From assembly GCA_030691985.1 (NCBI GenBank), contig JAUYDB010000051.1, positions 1-7,255 on the forward strand: a stretch of 7,255 nt of DNA. Direction: 5' to 3'. A program made the position numbers and the translations under genes. The first letter of the stretch is position 1, and each line of letters begins with the position of its first letter. Source of the DNA: Candidatus Omnitrophota bacterium. Its GTDB lineage: Bacteria > Omnitrophota > Gorgyraeia > 2-01-FULL-45-10. Shown one piece after another: positions 1 through 6,774 of the stretch. The notes under the pieces are model-generated. The model was not told the DNA's origin. It saw only the letters and a list, made by a program, of their open reading frames with translations, and made no database searches.

Positions 1-902
1 AGCCTCTCCACCATCTCGTAAAGCAAGACCTTCCGTATCTCCAGAGACAGTTCCATGGACAATATGCCGAATTTTTCCGGGTCTGTTTCTGACAGGTTCT
101 CGGCTAACAGTACGGCCAACAGCTTCTCCCCGTCCAGAAGAGGTATCCCCGTAAATGTCTCGGCCTCTTCGCTATCCACCCAGAAATTTCTGAAGAACTG
201 CCTGTCTTCCGCTTTCGAGACATACATCTTTTGAGGATGCTCCGAGAATAAATTTATCAATTTATCATAATCGATCTTGTCAAAAACCTTTTTTTCAGTC
301 CTTGGGCTCCACGCGCTGTATATCCTGCCCGGGCGGGGGAGGGCGCTTTCCGCGTCCAATATTAAAAGCTCGCATCGCCTGAAAATAAAATTTTCGTTTA
401 AGAATTCGCTGAAAACTTTGAATATATCATCAAACTTTAAGGACGCGGACATCTTCTTCGTTATCTCGTATAAGCTTACTATGGCAAGCTCTTTATCCCT
501 TACGTTATTTTCGATCCGGCTGAAGAGTTCGCATTCTTTCGAGATTCTGATTCTTTCAGCGTCTCTTTCCGATAACCTCATATCCCGCGAAGCCGCCTCC
601 TGTTTGATTATATCCCGGTGGCACAGGAACCCAATCTGAAGGCAGTTAAAGACAAAGACCGGAAGCGCCGCGTTAAAATAATCTATCCTGTAATATAAAA
701 CAGATACGGGGTAAAGAAAAAGCCATGATAACGCCATAAGCGTTAATGAAGAGATGCTTGAATAAAAACATGCCGTAAGGGCTGTAAACAAAAGGCAAAC
801 GTTTATCAGGGCATAAGGGATGCGGGAATTAGCGTATAAAGCATGAAACACAAAAAAAAGACCTACGCAAAAAAACAAGCACAGAATCTTTATGCCGCGC
901 AA
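1..902 (-). CDS. Membrane-anchored GAF-domain signalling protein, likely diguanylate cyclase (C-terminus beyond window)
   Basis: The frame is open from a TTG at 902-900 to the left edge: 300 complete codons and no stop. Four hydrophobic segments are visible at about residues 4-22, 27-48, 50-71 and 77-94. A charged, probably coiled-coil stretch follows (98-140), then a GAF-like domain from about 145 (LYEITKKMSASLKFDDIF) to about 297. The layout matches the upstream neighbour (890-2317), which continues from its GAF into a GGDEF domain, so I infer that a GGDEF domain follows beyond the edge; this is not seen. In that case it would make cyclic-di-GMP at the inner membrane in response to a ligand or redox signal sensed by GAF. 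The TTG start is chosen because GGAGG (914-910) lies 7 nt upstream and the hydrophobic N-terminus begins right after it. It overlaps the end of the preceding gene by 13 nt, suggesting translational coupling. The coding call is strong; the enzyme activity is an inference. Confidence 0.82.
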   Translation of the reverse strand, partial: MRGIKILCLFFCVGLFFVFHALYANSRIPYALINVCLLFTALTACFYSSISSLTLMALSWLFLYPVSVLYYRIDYFNAALPVFVFNCLQIGFLCHRDIIKQEAASRDMRLSERDAERIRISKECELFSRIENNVRDKELAIVSLYEITKKMSASLKFDDIFKVFSEFLNENFIFRRCELLILDAESALPRPGRIYSAWSPRTEKKVFDKIDYDKLINLFSEHPQKMYVSKAEDRQFFRNFWVDSEEAETFTGIPLLDGEKLLAVLLAENLSETDPEKFGILSMELSLEIRKVLLYEMVER

Positions 903-2317
903 ACTCTATCCCTCCCCTGCACCTTTGCCTTATAAAGACGCTCATCCGCTATCCTTATAAGCTCTTCTTCCAGCGCCGCGTCCTCCGGATAGCTGGAAAG
1001 CCCTATAGATACCGTAATTGTGATGGTATTTCTTCGCAATATAAAGGGTTTGGCTTTGAGCGCCTTACGGACCTTTTCGCTTTGCGCTAAAGCATCCAGC
1101 TTACCCATCCCGCAAAACAGCATCGTAATCTCCTCGCCGCCGTATCGGCCTACCATATCGCCGTCCCGCATCATGGAACTTATCATATCCGCCAGGTGTT
1201 TCAGGATCAGGTCTCCGAACATGTGCCCGTGCCTATCATTGTAATCCTTGAAATGGTCCACATCCAGTATCAAAAATGAGAGCGCCCCTTTCTTTGTCGC
1301 CGACCTTTTCACTTCCTCGTGAAAACGTTCCATAAAATATCTGCGCGTGAAAAGCCCCGTAAGGCCGTCTTTTATCGCAAGCTCTTTAGTCCGCGAATAG
1401 AGCATGGCGTTCTCGGCGCTGACAGCGCCAAGGTGGGCTATTATATCCAAAAGCCTGAGGTCATCCTGTGTATATGCGCATTCCCGCGGGCTGTCCATCC
1501 TCAATATCCCGATAATCTTGTCTTCGCTCACCATTGGCGCGACGATAAGCGACCTGAACGCGCCTTTAGACTCATCCACATCCTCTGCCGGAAACCTGAA
1601 ATCTTTCGCCACGTCTTCAATTATCAGAGACCTCCTGTGCTTTAAAACCCACTGGTCGAAAAAATCCCCCTTTTTCGCCTTGATCTTCGGATCGCCGCTG
1701 GAGGCGGAAAGCATCAGCTCCTGCCTTTCCATGTTTACCATGAAGAGGAGCACCCTGCCGGCTTTACCCAGGGTTTCGGATACTTTCTGGATTATTAACT
1801 TGTTTACACCGTCTAAGGAAAGGACCGTAGAGAGCGACTCAACTACATTCTTAAGAGCGGAATATCTGTCGAGCTTCTCCTCAAGAAACCCTATGCTCTT
1901 CTTCCGTTCATCCGCGCTATTCGACAGGAGATTTATATCTTCTTCTAATTTCTCCGATTTCAGGGCATATAAGGCATCTAATTTATTCTTATCGCGCGAG
2001 CACCTATAACCCGCAAATGACGTCAAAAAAAAAGCCACGGCGAGCGCCGGGTACCCGGGCAGACCTGTCCTTAAACCGAATAACAGGGCTGTGGCAATTG
2101 ATAAAATGGTTATAAAAATCCCTCCCGGGGCCCCGGAGGCAATCCACGCAAACAATATGGCAATATTGAAGCCGGAGATTATCGTAATGGCAAGATTTAT
2201 ATAAAAAGCCGCCGGCGGATTCAGCCTGACAGAGAACTTCGACAGGAAATAGATTGAAGCGATTAGCGAGATTATTGACAGAATACCAAGAATCAGCCTG
2301 TTGCGGGAAGGAACCAT
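890..2317 (-). CDS. Membrane GAF-GGDEF diguanylate cyclase
   Basis: This 475-residue protein probably makes cyclic-di-GMP from two GTP at the inner membrane. Hydrophobic segments lie at about 8-28, 37-60, 66-82 and 88-105, followed by a charged coiled-coil stretch (about 108-155), a GAF domain (about 158-305) and a GGDEF domain (about 312-475). The GGDEF domain carries DGLTGLFTRRYF (317-328), the metal-binding DVDHFKDYND (352-361) and a GGEEI signature (393-397), an active-type variant in which E replaces D and I replaces the usual F. An RxxD inhibitory-site motif (RDGD, 384-387) sits five residues before it, so product feedback inhibition is likely. The usual DxLTGLxNRR has T in place of N. 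The ATG is 12 nt after the ABC ATPase stop, with only a weak AGAG ribosome-binding sequence, so coupling to that gene is plausible. A second protein of similar layout overlaps its 3' end. The GAF ligand cannot be told. Confidence 0.93.
   Translation of the reverse strand: MVPSRNRLILGILSIISLIASIYFLSKFSVRLNPPAAFYINLAITIISGFNIAILFAWIASGAPGGIFITILSIATALLFGLRTGLPGYPALAVAFFLTSFAGYRCSRDKNKLDALYALKSEKLEEDINLLSNSADERKKSIGFLEEKLDRYSALKNVVESLSTVLSLDGVNKLIIQKVSETLGKAGRVLLFMVNMERQELMLSASSGDPKIKAKKGDFFDQWVLKHRRSLIIEDVAKDFRFPAEDVDESKGAFRSLIVAPMVSEDKIIGILRMDSPRECAYTQDDLRLLDIIAHLGAVSAENAMLYSRTKELAIKDGLTGLFTRRYFMERFHEEVKRSATKKGALSFLILDVDHFKDYNDRHGHMFGDLILKHLADMISSMMRDGDMVGRYGGEEITMLFCGMGKLDALAQSEKVRKALKAKPFILRRNTITITVSIGLSSYPEDAALEEELIRIADERLYKAKVQGRDRVCAA
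903..917 (-). promoter_or_regulatory. Strong Shine-Dalgarno supporting a TTG start
   Basis: Read on the minus strand, AGGGGAGGGATAGAG directly precedes the TTG at 902-900. The GGAGG core is at 914-910 with a 7-nt spacer. The site lies inside the last codons of the preceding GGDEF gene, so ribosomes finishing that gene stop within 13 nt of the new start. It decides the start, since no ATG or GTG near the beginning of the hydrophobic N-terminus has comparable support. Confidence 0.6.
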
Positions 2318-2329
2318 TCAGTATGCTCT

Positions 2330-3433
2330 TTAGACAATAGTATTATCCGCATCTTTGTCAAAAAAATGGATCTTTGACATGTCTAACACAAGGTCCATGT
2401 CTTGATTGATAGTTGGCTTGTCGTGGCCGCCGACCTTGGCGACCAGAGAGCTCTTGCCGGATCTTAGATAGAGGTATGCTTCCGAGCCCATGGGCTCGAT
2501 GACTTCGCAGGTCGCCTTTATGGTATTCTCCGGGGGGGCTTCCGAAACAAAAAGTTTATCATATATATCTTCCGGCCTTATTCCGAATACAACCTCTTTT
2601 CCGATATACGGTTCCATGATCTTCGCCATCGCGTCTATTATCTTGGCCTGGAACTTTCCTTCGTTGAAATAAAGCCTTCCTTCTTTCTTGATCACTTCGC
2701 CATTCACAAAATTCATCGGCGGGCTTCCTATAAATCCGGCAACGAATCTGTTCACCGGCTTATCGTAAAGCGTGATGGGGTCCGCTATCTGCTGAATGTG
2801 GCCGTCCTTCATCACGACTATTCTGTCTCCCATGGTCATGGCCTCAGTCTGGTCGTGCGTAACGTATATCATCGTCGTCTGGAGCCGTATGTGCAGTTTT
2901 TTTATCTCAGTTCTCATCTGGACGCGCATCTTCGCGTCGAGATTGCTCAAAGGCTCGTCGAACAGGAAGACGAGGGGTTTTCTTACGATCGCCCTTCCGA
3001 CCGCGACCCTCTGCCTCTGCCCGCCGGAAAGCGCTCTCGGCTTTCTCTGAAGGAGTTGTTCTATGCCTAAAACGGCAGCGGCCTCTTTAACGCGCGCGTC
3101 TATCTCCGCCTTTGGATACTTTCTTAAGCGAAGGCCGAACGCCATATTCTCGTAAACTGTCATGTGGGGATATAACGCGTAGTTCTGAAAGACCATAGCG
3201 ATATTTCTATCTTTGGGCGGGACATCGTTGACGTGGCGGTCACCTATATAAACATCTCCCTCCGTAGCGTCTTCCAGCCCCGCTATAATACGTAAAGTGG
3301 TCGATTTGCCGCAGCCGGAAGGCCCTACCAATACAACAAATTCCTTGTTCTCGATGCCAAGGTTTATATTTTGTATTGCCCAGACATTCCCCGAAAACGC
3401 CTTCGAAACGTTTTTTAAGCTTACCTGCGCCAT
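2330..3433 (-). CDS. Sugar-type ABC transporter ATPase (MalK/UgpC/MsmX family)
   Basis: This 367-residue cytoplasmic ATPase would power a carbohydrate or polyol importer (CUT1-type). All nucleotide-binding motifs are present: Walker A GPSGCGKST (37-45), Q-loop at Q83 in VFQNYALYPH, signature LSGGQRQR (135-142), Walker B VFLFDEP (155-161), D-loop NLDAKMR and H-loop H193. The segment after about 235 (SPPMNFVNGEV, FGIRPEDIY, YLYLRSG) matches the C-terminal TOBE/OB regulatory domain, and the length is normal for the family. No permease or substrate-binding gene is in the window, so it may be a shared ATPase in the manner of MsmX, serving importers encoded elsewhere; that is an inference. The start has AAAGG a few bases upstream. 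The gene is separated from accD by 67 AT-rich bp and is followed after 12 bp by the GGDEF gene. The substrate cannot be assigned. Confidence 0.95.
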   Translation of the reverse strand: MAQVSLKNVSKAFSGNVWAIQNINLGIENKEFVVLVGPSGCGKSTTLRIIAGLEDATEGDVYIGDRHVNDVPPKDRNIAMVFQNYALYPHMTVYENMAFGLRLRKYPKAEIDARVKEAAAVLGIEQLLQRKPRALSGGQRQRVAVGRAIVRKPLVFLFDEPLSNLDAKMRVQMRTEIKKLHIRLQTTMIYVTHDQTEAMTMGDRIVVMKDGHIQQIADPITLYDKPVNRFVAGFIGSPPMNFVNGEVIKKEGRLYFNEGKFQAKIIDAMAKIMEPYIGKEVVFGIRPEDIYDKLFVSEAPPENTIKATCEVIEPMGSEAYLYLRSGKSSLVAKVGGHDKPTINQDMDLVLDMSKIHFFDKDADNTIV

Positions 3434-3442
3434 AGAACCTTT

Positions 3443-3472
3443 ATTTTATCATAATAAATAAAAGAGAAGCAA
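3443..3472 (-). promoter_or_regulatory. Possible weak promoter before the ABC ATPase gene
   Basis: On the minus strand, TTGCTT (3472-3467) and TAAAAT (3448-3443) are separated by 18 bp in the AT-rich gap after accD. The -10 box matches the sigma-70 consensus at five of six positions, the -35 box at only three. Only 9 nt lie between the -10 box and the ATG, so a transcript starting here would be nearly leaderless. Such matches are common by chance in AT-rich DNA. Confidence 0.25.
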
Positions 3473-3476
3473 GAAC

Positions 3477-3507
3477 TTCTTATCCCTTCTTATTCCTTTC
3501 TTATTCC
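3477..3507 (-). repeat. Threefold 10-bp repeat across the accD stop codon
   Basis: Read on the minus strand, three copies of GGAATAAGAA lie at 3507-3498, 3496-3487 and 3486-3477. The first two are identical and one extra A separates them; the third has GGGATAAGAA. The TAA in the first copy is the accD stop. The TAA in the third copy is also in the accD frame and would act as a back-up stop. Confidence 0.6.
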
Positions 3508-4352
3508 TTCCATAAATAGCTTAAAATGTTCGATATGGTATCTTTAAGGTTCTTTCTGTGCACAATCATGTCTATAAGGCCGTGATTCAGTAAAAACTCG
3601 GACTTTTGAAAACCGTGAGGAAGCTTTTGTCTTATTGTCTGCTCGATGACGCGAGGCCCCGTAAACCCTATCAATGCTTTAGGCTCCGCTATGATAAGGT
3701 CGCCCAGCGACGCGAAGCTTGCCATAATGCCGGCCATCGTAGGATTGGTCAGGACTGATATAAAAAGGCACCCGGCCTTATTATGATAAGCCAGGGCCGC
3801 TGAAGTTTTGGCCATCTGCATCAGTGAAAACATGCCCTCATACATCCTCGCCCCGCCGCCTGAGCCGGAAACTATGATAAGAGGATGCCTGGTTTTAGTC
3901 GATAGCTCTATGGCCCTGGTCAGTTTTTCACCTACCACAGAACCCATAGAACCCATTATAAACCTTGAATCGGTAACACCCAATATGATCGGCTTATTGT
4001 TTATCTTCCCCTCGCCTGTAATGGCCGCCTCTTTCAGGCCCGTAAGCGCCTGATCACCATTCAGCTTTTCCTTGTAGGTCTTTGGGCCTTCAAACGTCAG
4101 CGGGTCGAGGGACTCCATTTCGGCATCCATTTCCTTAAAGGTCCCTTCGTCAAGCATGGTATTGACTCTTTCGCGGGCGCCTATGATGAAATGAAAGCCG
4201 CATTTCGGGCATACCCTGAAGTTTTCCTCCAGTTTCTTGTTATAGATCAGTTCATTGCATTCTTCACAGCGCGTCCAGAGGTCTTCAGGGATATCTCTCT
4301 TCTTCGCGATTTTTACTATCGTATATTTAGGTTTTCTCGGAAAAAACGGCAT
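3501..4352 (-). CDS. accD: Acetyl-CoA carboxylase carboxyltransferase subunit beta
   Basis: AccD pairs with AccA to move the carboxyl group from biotin on AccB to acetyl-CoA, giving malonyl-CoA for fatty acid synthesis in the cytoplasm. The 283 residues match the usual length. The N-terminal zinc ribbon is intact (C29, C32, C48, C51), followed by the crotonase-fold domain with GSMGSVVGEK (134-143), GGGARMYEGMFSLMQMAKT (165-183) and GFTGPRVIEQTIRQKLP (229-245). Compared with my memory of the E. coli protein, the glycine-rich loop has an extra Gly (SGSGGGARM against SASGGARM) and PTMGG reads PTMAG. The start is set by the family N-terminus (MPFFPRKPKYT). GAGGAG (4370-4365) lies 12 nt upstream, rather far, with a two-codon ATG-GAC-TGA between. 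A large inverted repeat lies immediately upstream of that site. No accA, accB or accC is in the window, so the partners are encoded elsewhere. Confidence 0.96.
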   Translation of the reverse strand: MPFFPRKPKYTIVKIAKKRDIPEDLWTRCEECNELIYNKKLEENFRVCPKCGFHFIIGARERVNTMLDEGTFKEMDAEMESLDPLTFEGPKTYKEKLNGDQALTGLKEAAITGEGKINNKPIILGVTDSRFIMGSMGSVVGEKLTRAIELSTKTRHPLIIVSGSGGGARMYEGMFSLMQMAKTSAALAYHNKAGCLFISVLTNPTMAGIMASFASLGDLIIAEPKALIGFTGPRVIEQTIRQKLPHGFQKSEFLLNHGLIDMIVHRKNLKDTISNILSYLWKE

Positions 4353-4372
4353 TGTTCAGTCCATCTCCTCGT

Positions 4373-4454
4373 ATAGCGTATAGCGTTTAGCGGATAGCGT
4401 ATAGAAAAAGTCGTTCGACTTACTAAACGCTATCCGCTATACGCTAAACGCTAT
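4373..4454. repeat. 82-nt inverted repeat made of 7-bp tandem units
   Basis: Two 32-nt arms (4373-4404 and 4423-4454) are complementary at 29 of 32 positions. Each arm is a head-to-tail array of 7-bp units: the left reads GCGTATA, GCGTTTA, GCGGATA, GCGTATA, and the right arm contains the same kinds of unit on the other strand. All three mismatches are A/T exchanges at the same position of the unit (GCGTWTA). The 18-nt centre holds a second palindrome, AAGTCG-TT-CGACTT (4408-4421). The element fills the gap exactly: it abuts the corrinoid gene stop codon (4457-4455) and ends 2 nt before the accD Shine-Dalgarno. In RNA it would form a long hairpin. On the minus strand the inner stem is followed by TTTTTC, so weak termination is possible but not convincing. 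Confidence 0.9.
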
Positions 4455-5102
4455 TCATATTGCTTTACTCAACAGTTCCTTCGCCTTATCTACGGCGGTC
4501 GCGGCGTCTTTGGCATAACCATCCGCCTCTATGGAATCCGCGAAGCCTTGTGTAACAGGCGCGCCGCCTACCATCACCTTCACTTTATCACGGACTCCGG
4601 CATATTTCAACGCGGCTATAGTATCCCTCATCGAATTCATCGATGTTGTGAGAAGGGCGGATAACACCAATATCTCCGCCCCTTTTGTTTTCACCGCGTC
4701 CACGAATTTTTCCGGCGGCACATCAATGCCGAAATCTTCGATATCGAAACACGCGCCCTTAAGCATCATGCTCACTATATTCTTTCCTATATCGTGCAGG
4801 TCGCCTTTGACGGTGCCTATGGCAACCTTGCCTATGGGTTTTATGCCGTGCTTTGTAAAATATGGCTCAAGTATCGCCATTCCCGCATGCATGGCCTTAG
4901 CCGAGATGAGCACCTCCGGTATGAATATCTCGTTACGCTTAAATTTACCGCCGATTATCTCCATCCCGGCTATCAGGCTGTTGTCGAGAATTGCCTTTAT
5001 CTCAACTCCGCTGTTTAGCGCGAATCTCGTCTTTTCGGCAACGCCATCCCTGTCGCCCTCCTGAAGCGCGTCTTTAATATCCTGCAGAATTTTATCTCTC
5101 AT
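4455..5102 (-). CDS. Methyltransferase-type corrinoid protein (MtbC/MttC-like)
   Basis: This 215-residue cytoplasmic protein binds a cobalamin cofactor and shuttles methyl groups between a substrate-specific methyltransferase and an acceptor such as tetrahydrofolate or coenzyme M. The N-terminal helical cap (about 1-88) is the B12-binding-2 domain. The Rossmann-like B12 domain (about 90-215) carries the DxHxxG motif as GDLHDIGKN (100-108) with H103 as the lower cobalt ligand, followed by VLSALLTTSM (146-155) and MVGGAPV (177-183). Length and motifs are complete. The start ATG overlaps the DUF1015 stop as ATGA, with GAGG 7 nt upstream, so the two are translationally coupled. No methyltransferase (MttB, MtbB or UroD-like) or RamA-type reactivase lies in the window, so the methyl donor is unknown. 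Family members are often labelled dimethylamine or trimethylamine corrinoid protein; I see no support for that substrate here. Confidence 0.93.
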   Translation of the reverse strand: MRDKILQDIKDALQEGDRDGVAEKTRFALNSGVEIKAILDNSLIAGMEIIGGKFKRNEIFIPEVLISAKAMHAGMAILEPYFTKHGIKPIGKVAIGTVKGDLHDIGKNIVSMMLKGACFDIEDFGIDVPPEKFVDAVKTKGAEILVLSALLTTSMNSMRDTIAALKYAGVRDKVKVMVGGAPVTQGFADSIEADGYAKDAATAVDKAKELLSKAI

Positions 5103-6397
5103 CTCTCGTCCTCAAACTTATGTATGACCAGGCCCGATAGCGGCTTGGGATAAAAATAGGTGGCTTTCCTTGGCATCTTCTCGCCCAGTTTGGCTATGCG
5201 TTTCACCTGCGAGACTTTTGTGGGATTTAAGAAAAAGGCCATTTTATATCCGAGATTATCGACAAGACGAACGGCATCGGCCGGGTTTTTAAAAAATTCC
5301 ACATTATCGTCTTCGTCCCTGATTCCCAGCACATGCTGCAGGATAAATTGGTGTAATATCGAAACATCGAGCCTCTTCCAGTCTTTCGATTTGCCCCTGA
5401 TGACCCTATCCGAATATCCCGCATCCCTCAATTTTAATATATAAAAATTGCCTTTGCCAAGGTATATTCCGAATACGCGCTTATCGGCCATACGGCCCAG
5501 TTCGGACATTAGGGTTTTGAGCCCGGGCATCTTTCTGATAACAAAAAATTCATCCAATCTATTTATCGCATCCTCTTTTGACAGGCGCCCGGCATCTTTA
5601 ATAAGGCGGTGCGCCGGCAGGATCGTCAGCATAGCTTCATCGGATTCCACAAAGTATGCCATCATATATTTAGAAGAGTCTTTCACCTCCCGGGGAACCG
5701 GTTCATCCTGAAGCCCGAGAGAATAATCCCGCGCGACCTCATAACGATGGTGGCCATCCGCGATAAAGATGTCTTTCGCGGCCATCAGGCCTTCTATCTT
5801 ATTTATAGCGTATTTATCATCTAATCGCCAGACCCTATGCCTCACATTATCGAACTCGAAGTCTATGATTTTTTTATCCTTTCGGCCGCGGACCTCCTTT
5901 AAAATATTCTTGACCTTACGGCCCCTGTCTTCATACAATACAAGGATGGGGCTTAAATTCGCCCTGACCTGCCTCATCAGATTCATCCTGTCCGTTTTCG
6001 GGGACGCGAGTGTATTCTCGTGAGGCAATACACTGGCGCCTTTACCTGTATCAAGGCCCATCAGCCCTATAAAGCCGGCCATATCTATAATCCTTTTGCC
6101 TTCTCTGTAAATCTGGGAATAGATATACATGGCCTTCTCGTCATCGCGGATCATCACGCGGGCCTTAAGCCACGTTTCGAAGAATCCCTTCGCGCGGGTA
6201 TAACGATTGTCATTTATGCTATCGCTCTTTTTTTGCTTGCCGAGGATGAGCCTGACGATATTATTCGGATGGGTTCTATAAAGGCCCTCTTGCATCCGAG
6301 CGGGTATGATGTCGTATGGCGGGCTGACGACGCGCGACAGATCTTTAACCTTAGCCGGATTATACCGGATCGCCCTGAAAGGTTTTATGGATATCAA
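5099..6397 (-). CDS. DUF1015 family protein
   Basis: This 432-residue soluble protein is recognised by landmarks of the DUF1015 family: ISIKPFRAIRYNP (2-14), VVSPPYDII (23-31), PHENTLASPKTDR (125-137), ADGHHRYEVA (213-222), LPAHRLIK (260-267) and MPRKATYFYPKPLSGLV near the C-terminus. Length is normal. The DGHHRYE segment resembles the nucleotide-binding DGHHR motif of ParB-like and free-serine-kinase proteins, so an ATP-using small-molecule kinase role is possible; this is inference. The start is TTG at 6397-6395, supported by GGGGAG 7 nt upstream and by the family N-terminus starting right there. It overlaps the VanZ-like stop as TTGA, and its own stop overlaps the corrinoid start as ATGA, so it sits in the middle of a coupled unit. 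No membrane segments or signal peptide are visible. Confidence 0.9.
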   Translation of the reverse strand: MISIKPFRAIRYNPAKVKDLSRVVSPPYDIIPARMQEGLYRTHPNNIVRLILGKQKKSDSINDNRYTRAKGFFETWLKARVMIRDDEKAMYIYSQIYREGKRIIDMAGFIGLMGLDTGKGASVLPHENTLASPKTDRMNLMRQVRANLSPILVLYEDRGRKVKNILKEVRGRKDKKIIDFEFDNVRHRVWRLDDKYAINKIEGLMAAKDIFIADGHHRYEVARDYSLGLQDEPVPREVKDSSKYMMAYFVESDEAMLTILPAHRLIKDAGRLSKEDAINRLDEFFVIRKMPGLKTLMSELGRMADKRVFGIYLGKGNFYILKLRDAGYSDRVIRGKSKDWKRLDVSILHQFILQHVLGIRDEDDNVEFFKNPADAVRLVDNLGYKMAFFLNPTKVSQVKRIAKLGEKMPRKATYFYPKPLSGLVIHKFEDER

Positions 6398-6774
6398 TTC
6401 CGCACTCCCCTCAGGTACATAAAAGCCCCCAGGTTCAATCCTAATAGATCCGATAACAGGTCATATTTATCGGGCATCCGGCCGGGAATGAAGGTCTGCG
6501 CCCATTCGCCTATGCCGGCGTAGGCGGAGCCTAACACTATCGTGAATATCAGCAATATGCCGATATTAACGTCAAGCTGTAATTTTAAAAAAGCGTCCAG
6601 CATGAGAAATCCAAGCGCGAAGAATTCCAACAGATGGATCACTTTATCCATGTTTTTAAATCCAAACTGCGGAATCTCATCTCCCGGTATCAGCGTCAGA
6701 AACGCTATGACAAGCGCCCATAAACCGAGCAATAGCCACGCCCTGACCGCCTCATTCAGTTCTCTATTATCCAT
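6394..6774 (-). CDS. VanZ-like family membrane protein
   Basis: This small integral membrane protein has about 126 residues and four hydrophobic segments at roughly 11-28, 43-60, 65-88 and 106-122. The family fingerprint is present: LTLIPGDEIP after the first segment, DKVIHLLEFFALGF, and the C-terminal GIGEWAQTFIPGRMPDKYD followed by LLSDLLGLNLGAF. VanZ itself gives low-level teicoplanin resistance in enterococci, but most members of this size are uncharacterised, and nothing here points to glycopeptide resistance. I chose ATG at 6774, which overlaps the FmdB gene by 8 nt. An in-frame GTG at 6783 would add three residues but has no ribosome-binding sequence; the ATG has only a poorly spaced GGGA. 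Its stop overlaps the next start as TTGA. Coding and family are secure; function is unknown. Confidence 0.87.
   Translation of the reverse strand: MDNRELNEAVRAWLLLGLWALVIAFLTLIPGDEIPQFGFKNMDKVIHLLEFFALGFLMLDAFLKLQLDVNIGILLIFTIVLGSAYAGIGEWAQTFIPGRMPDKYDLLSDLLGLNLGAFMYLRGVRN
6405..6412 (-). promoter_or_regulatory. Shine-Dalgarno deciding the TTG start of the DUF1015 gene
   Basis: Minus-strand GAGGGGAG (6412-6405) ends 7 nt before the TTG at 6397-6395. It lies inside the 3' end of the VanZ-like gene, whose TGA shares three bases with the TTG. This explains how a weak start codon can be used efficiently, through coupling. Confidence 0.6.

Noticed and set aside
277..639. Plus-strand open frame of 120 codons
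   Set aside because: It lies opposite the partial GAF protein, whose minus-strand frame is open throughout and shows clear domain features; the plus-strand product has no recognisable motif.
1404..2009. Plus-strand open frame of 201 codons
   Set aside because: It is antisense to the GAF region of the diguanylate cyclase, with low-complexity Ser/Leu-rich composition typical of a shadow frame.
3450..3482. Intrinsic terminator after accD
   Set aside because: On the minus strand, AGAAG-TTCTTG-CTTCT followed by CTTTTATTTAT is a 5-bp, AU-rich stem with an interrupted T-run, too weak to call.
4400..4422. Intrinsic terminator after the corrinoid gene (AAGTC-GAAC-GACTT then TTT)
   Set aside because: The stem is only five to six pairs and is the tip of the larger heptamer hairpin; the T-run is short and then pairs back into the arm.
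4373..4454. CRISPR array
   Set aside because: The units are 7 bp with no spacers, and the two halves are inverted rather than directly repeated.
4531..5064. Plus-strand open frame of 177 codons
   Set aside because: It is entirely antisense to the corrinoid gene, whose motifs are intact; no family resemblance is seen.
6394..6774. Glycopeptide resistance gene vanZ
   Set aside because: Only the broad VanZ-like fold is supported; there are no vanRSHAX neighbours.
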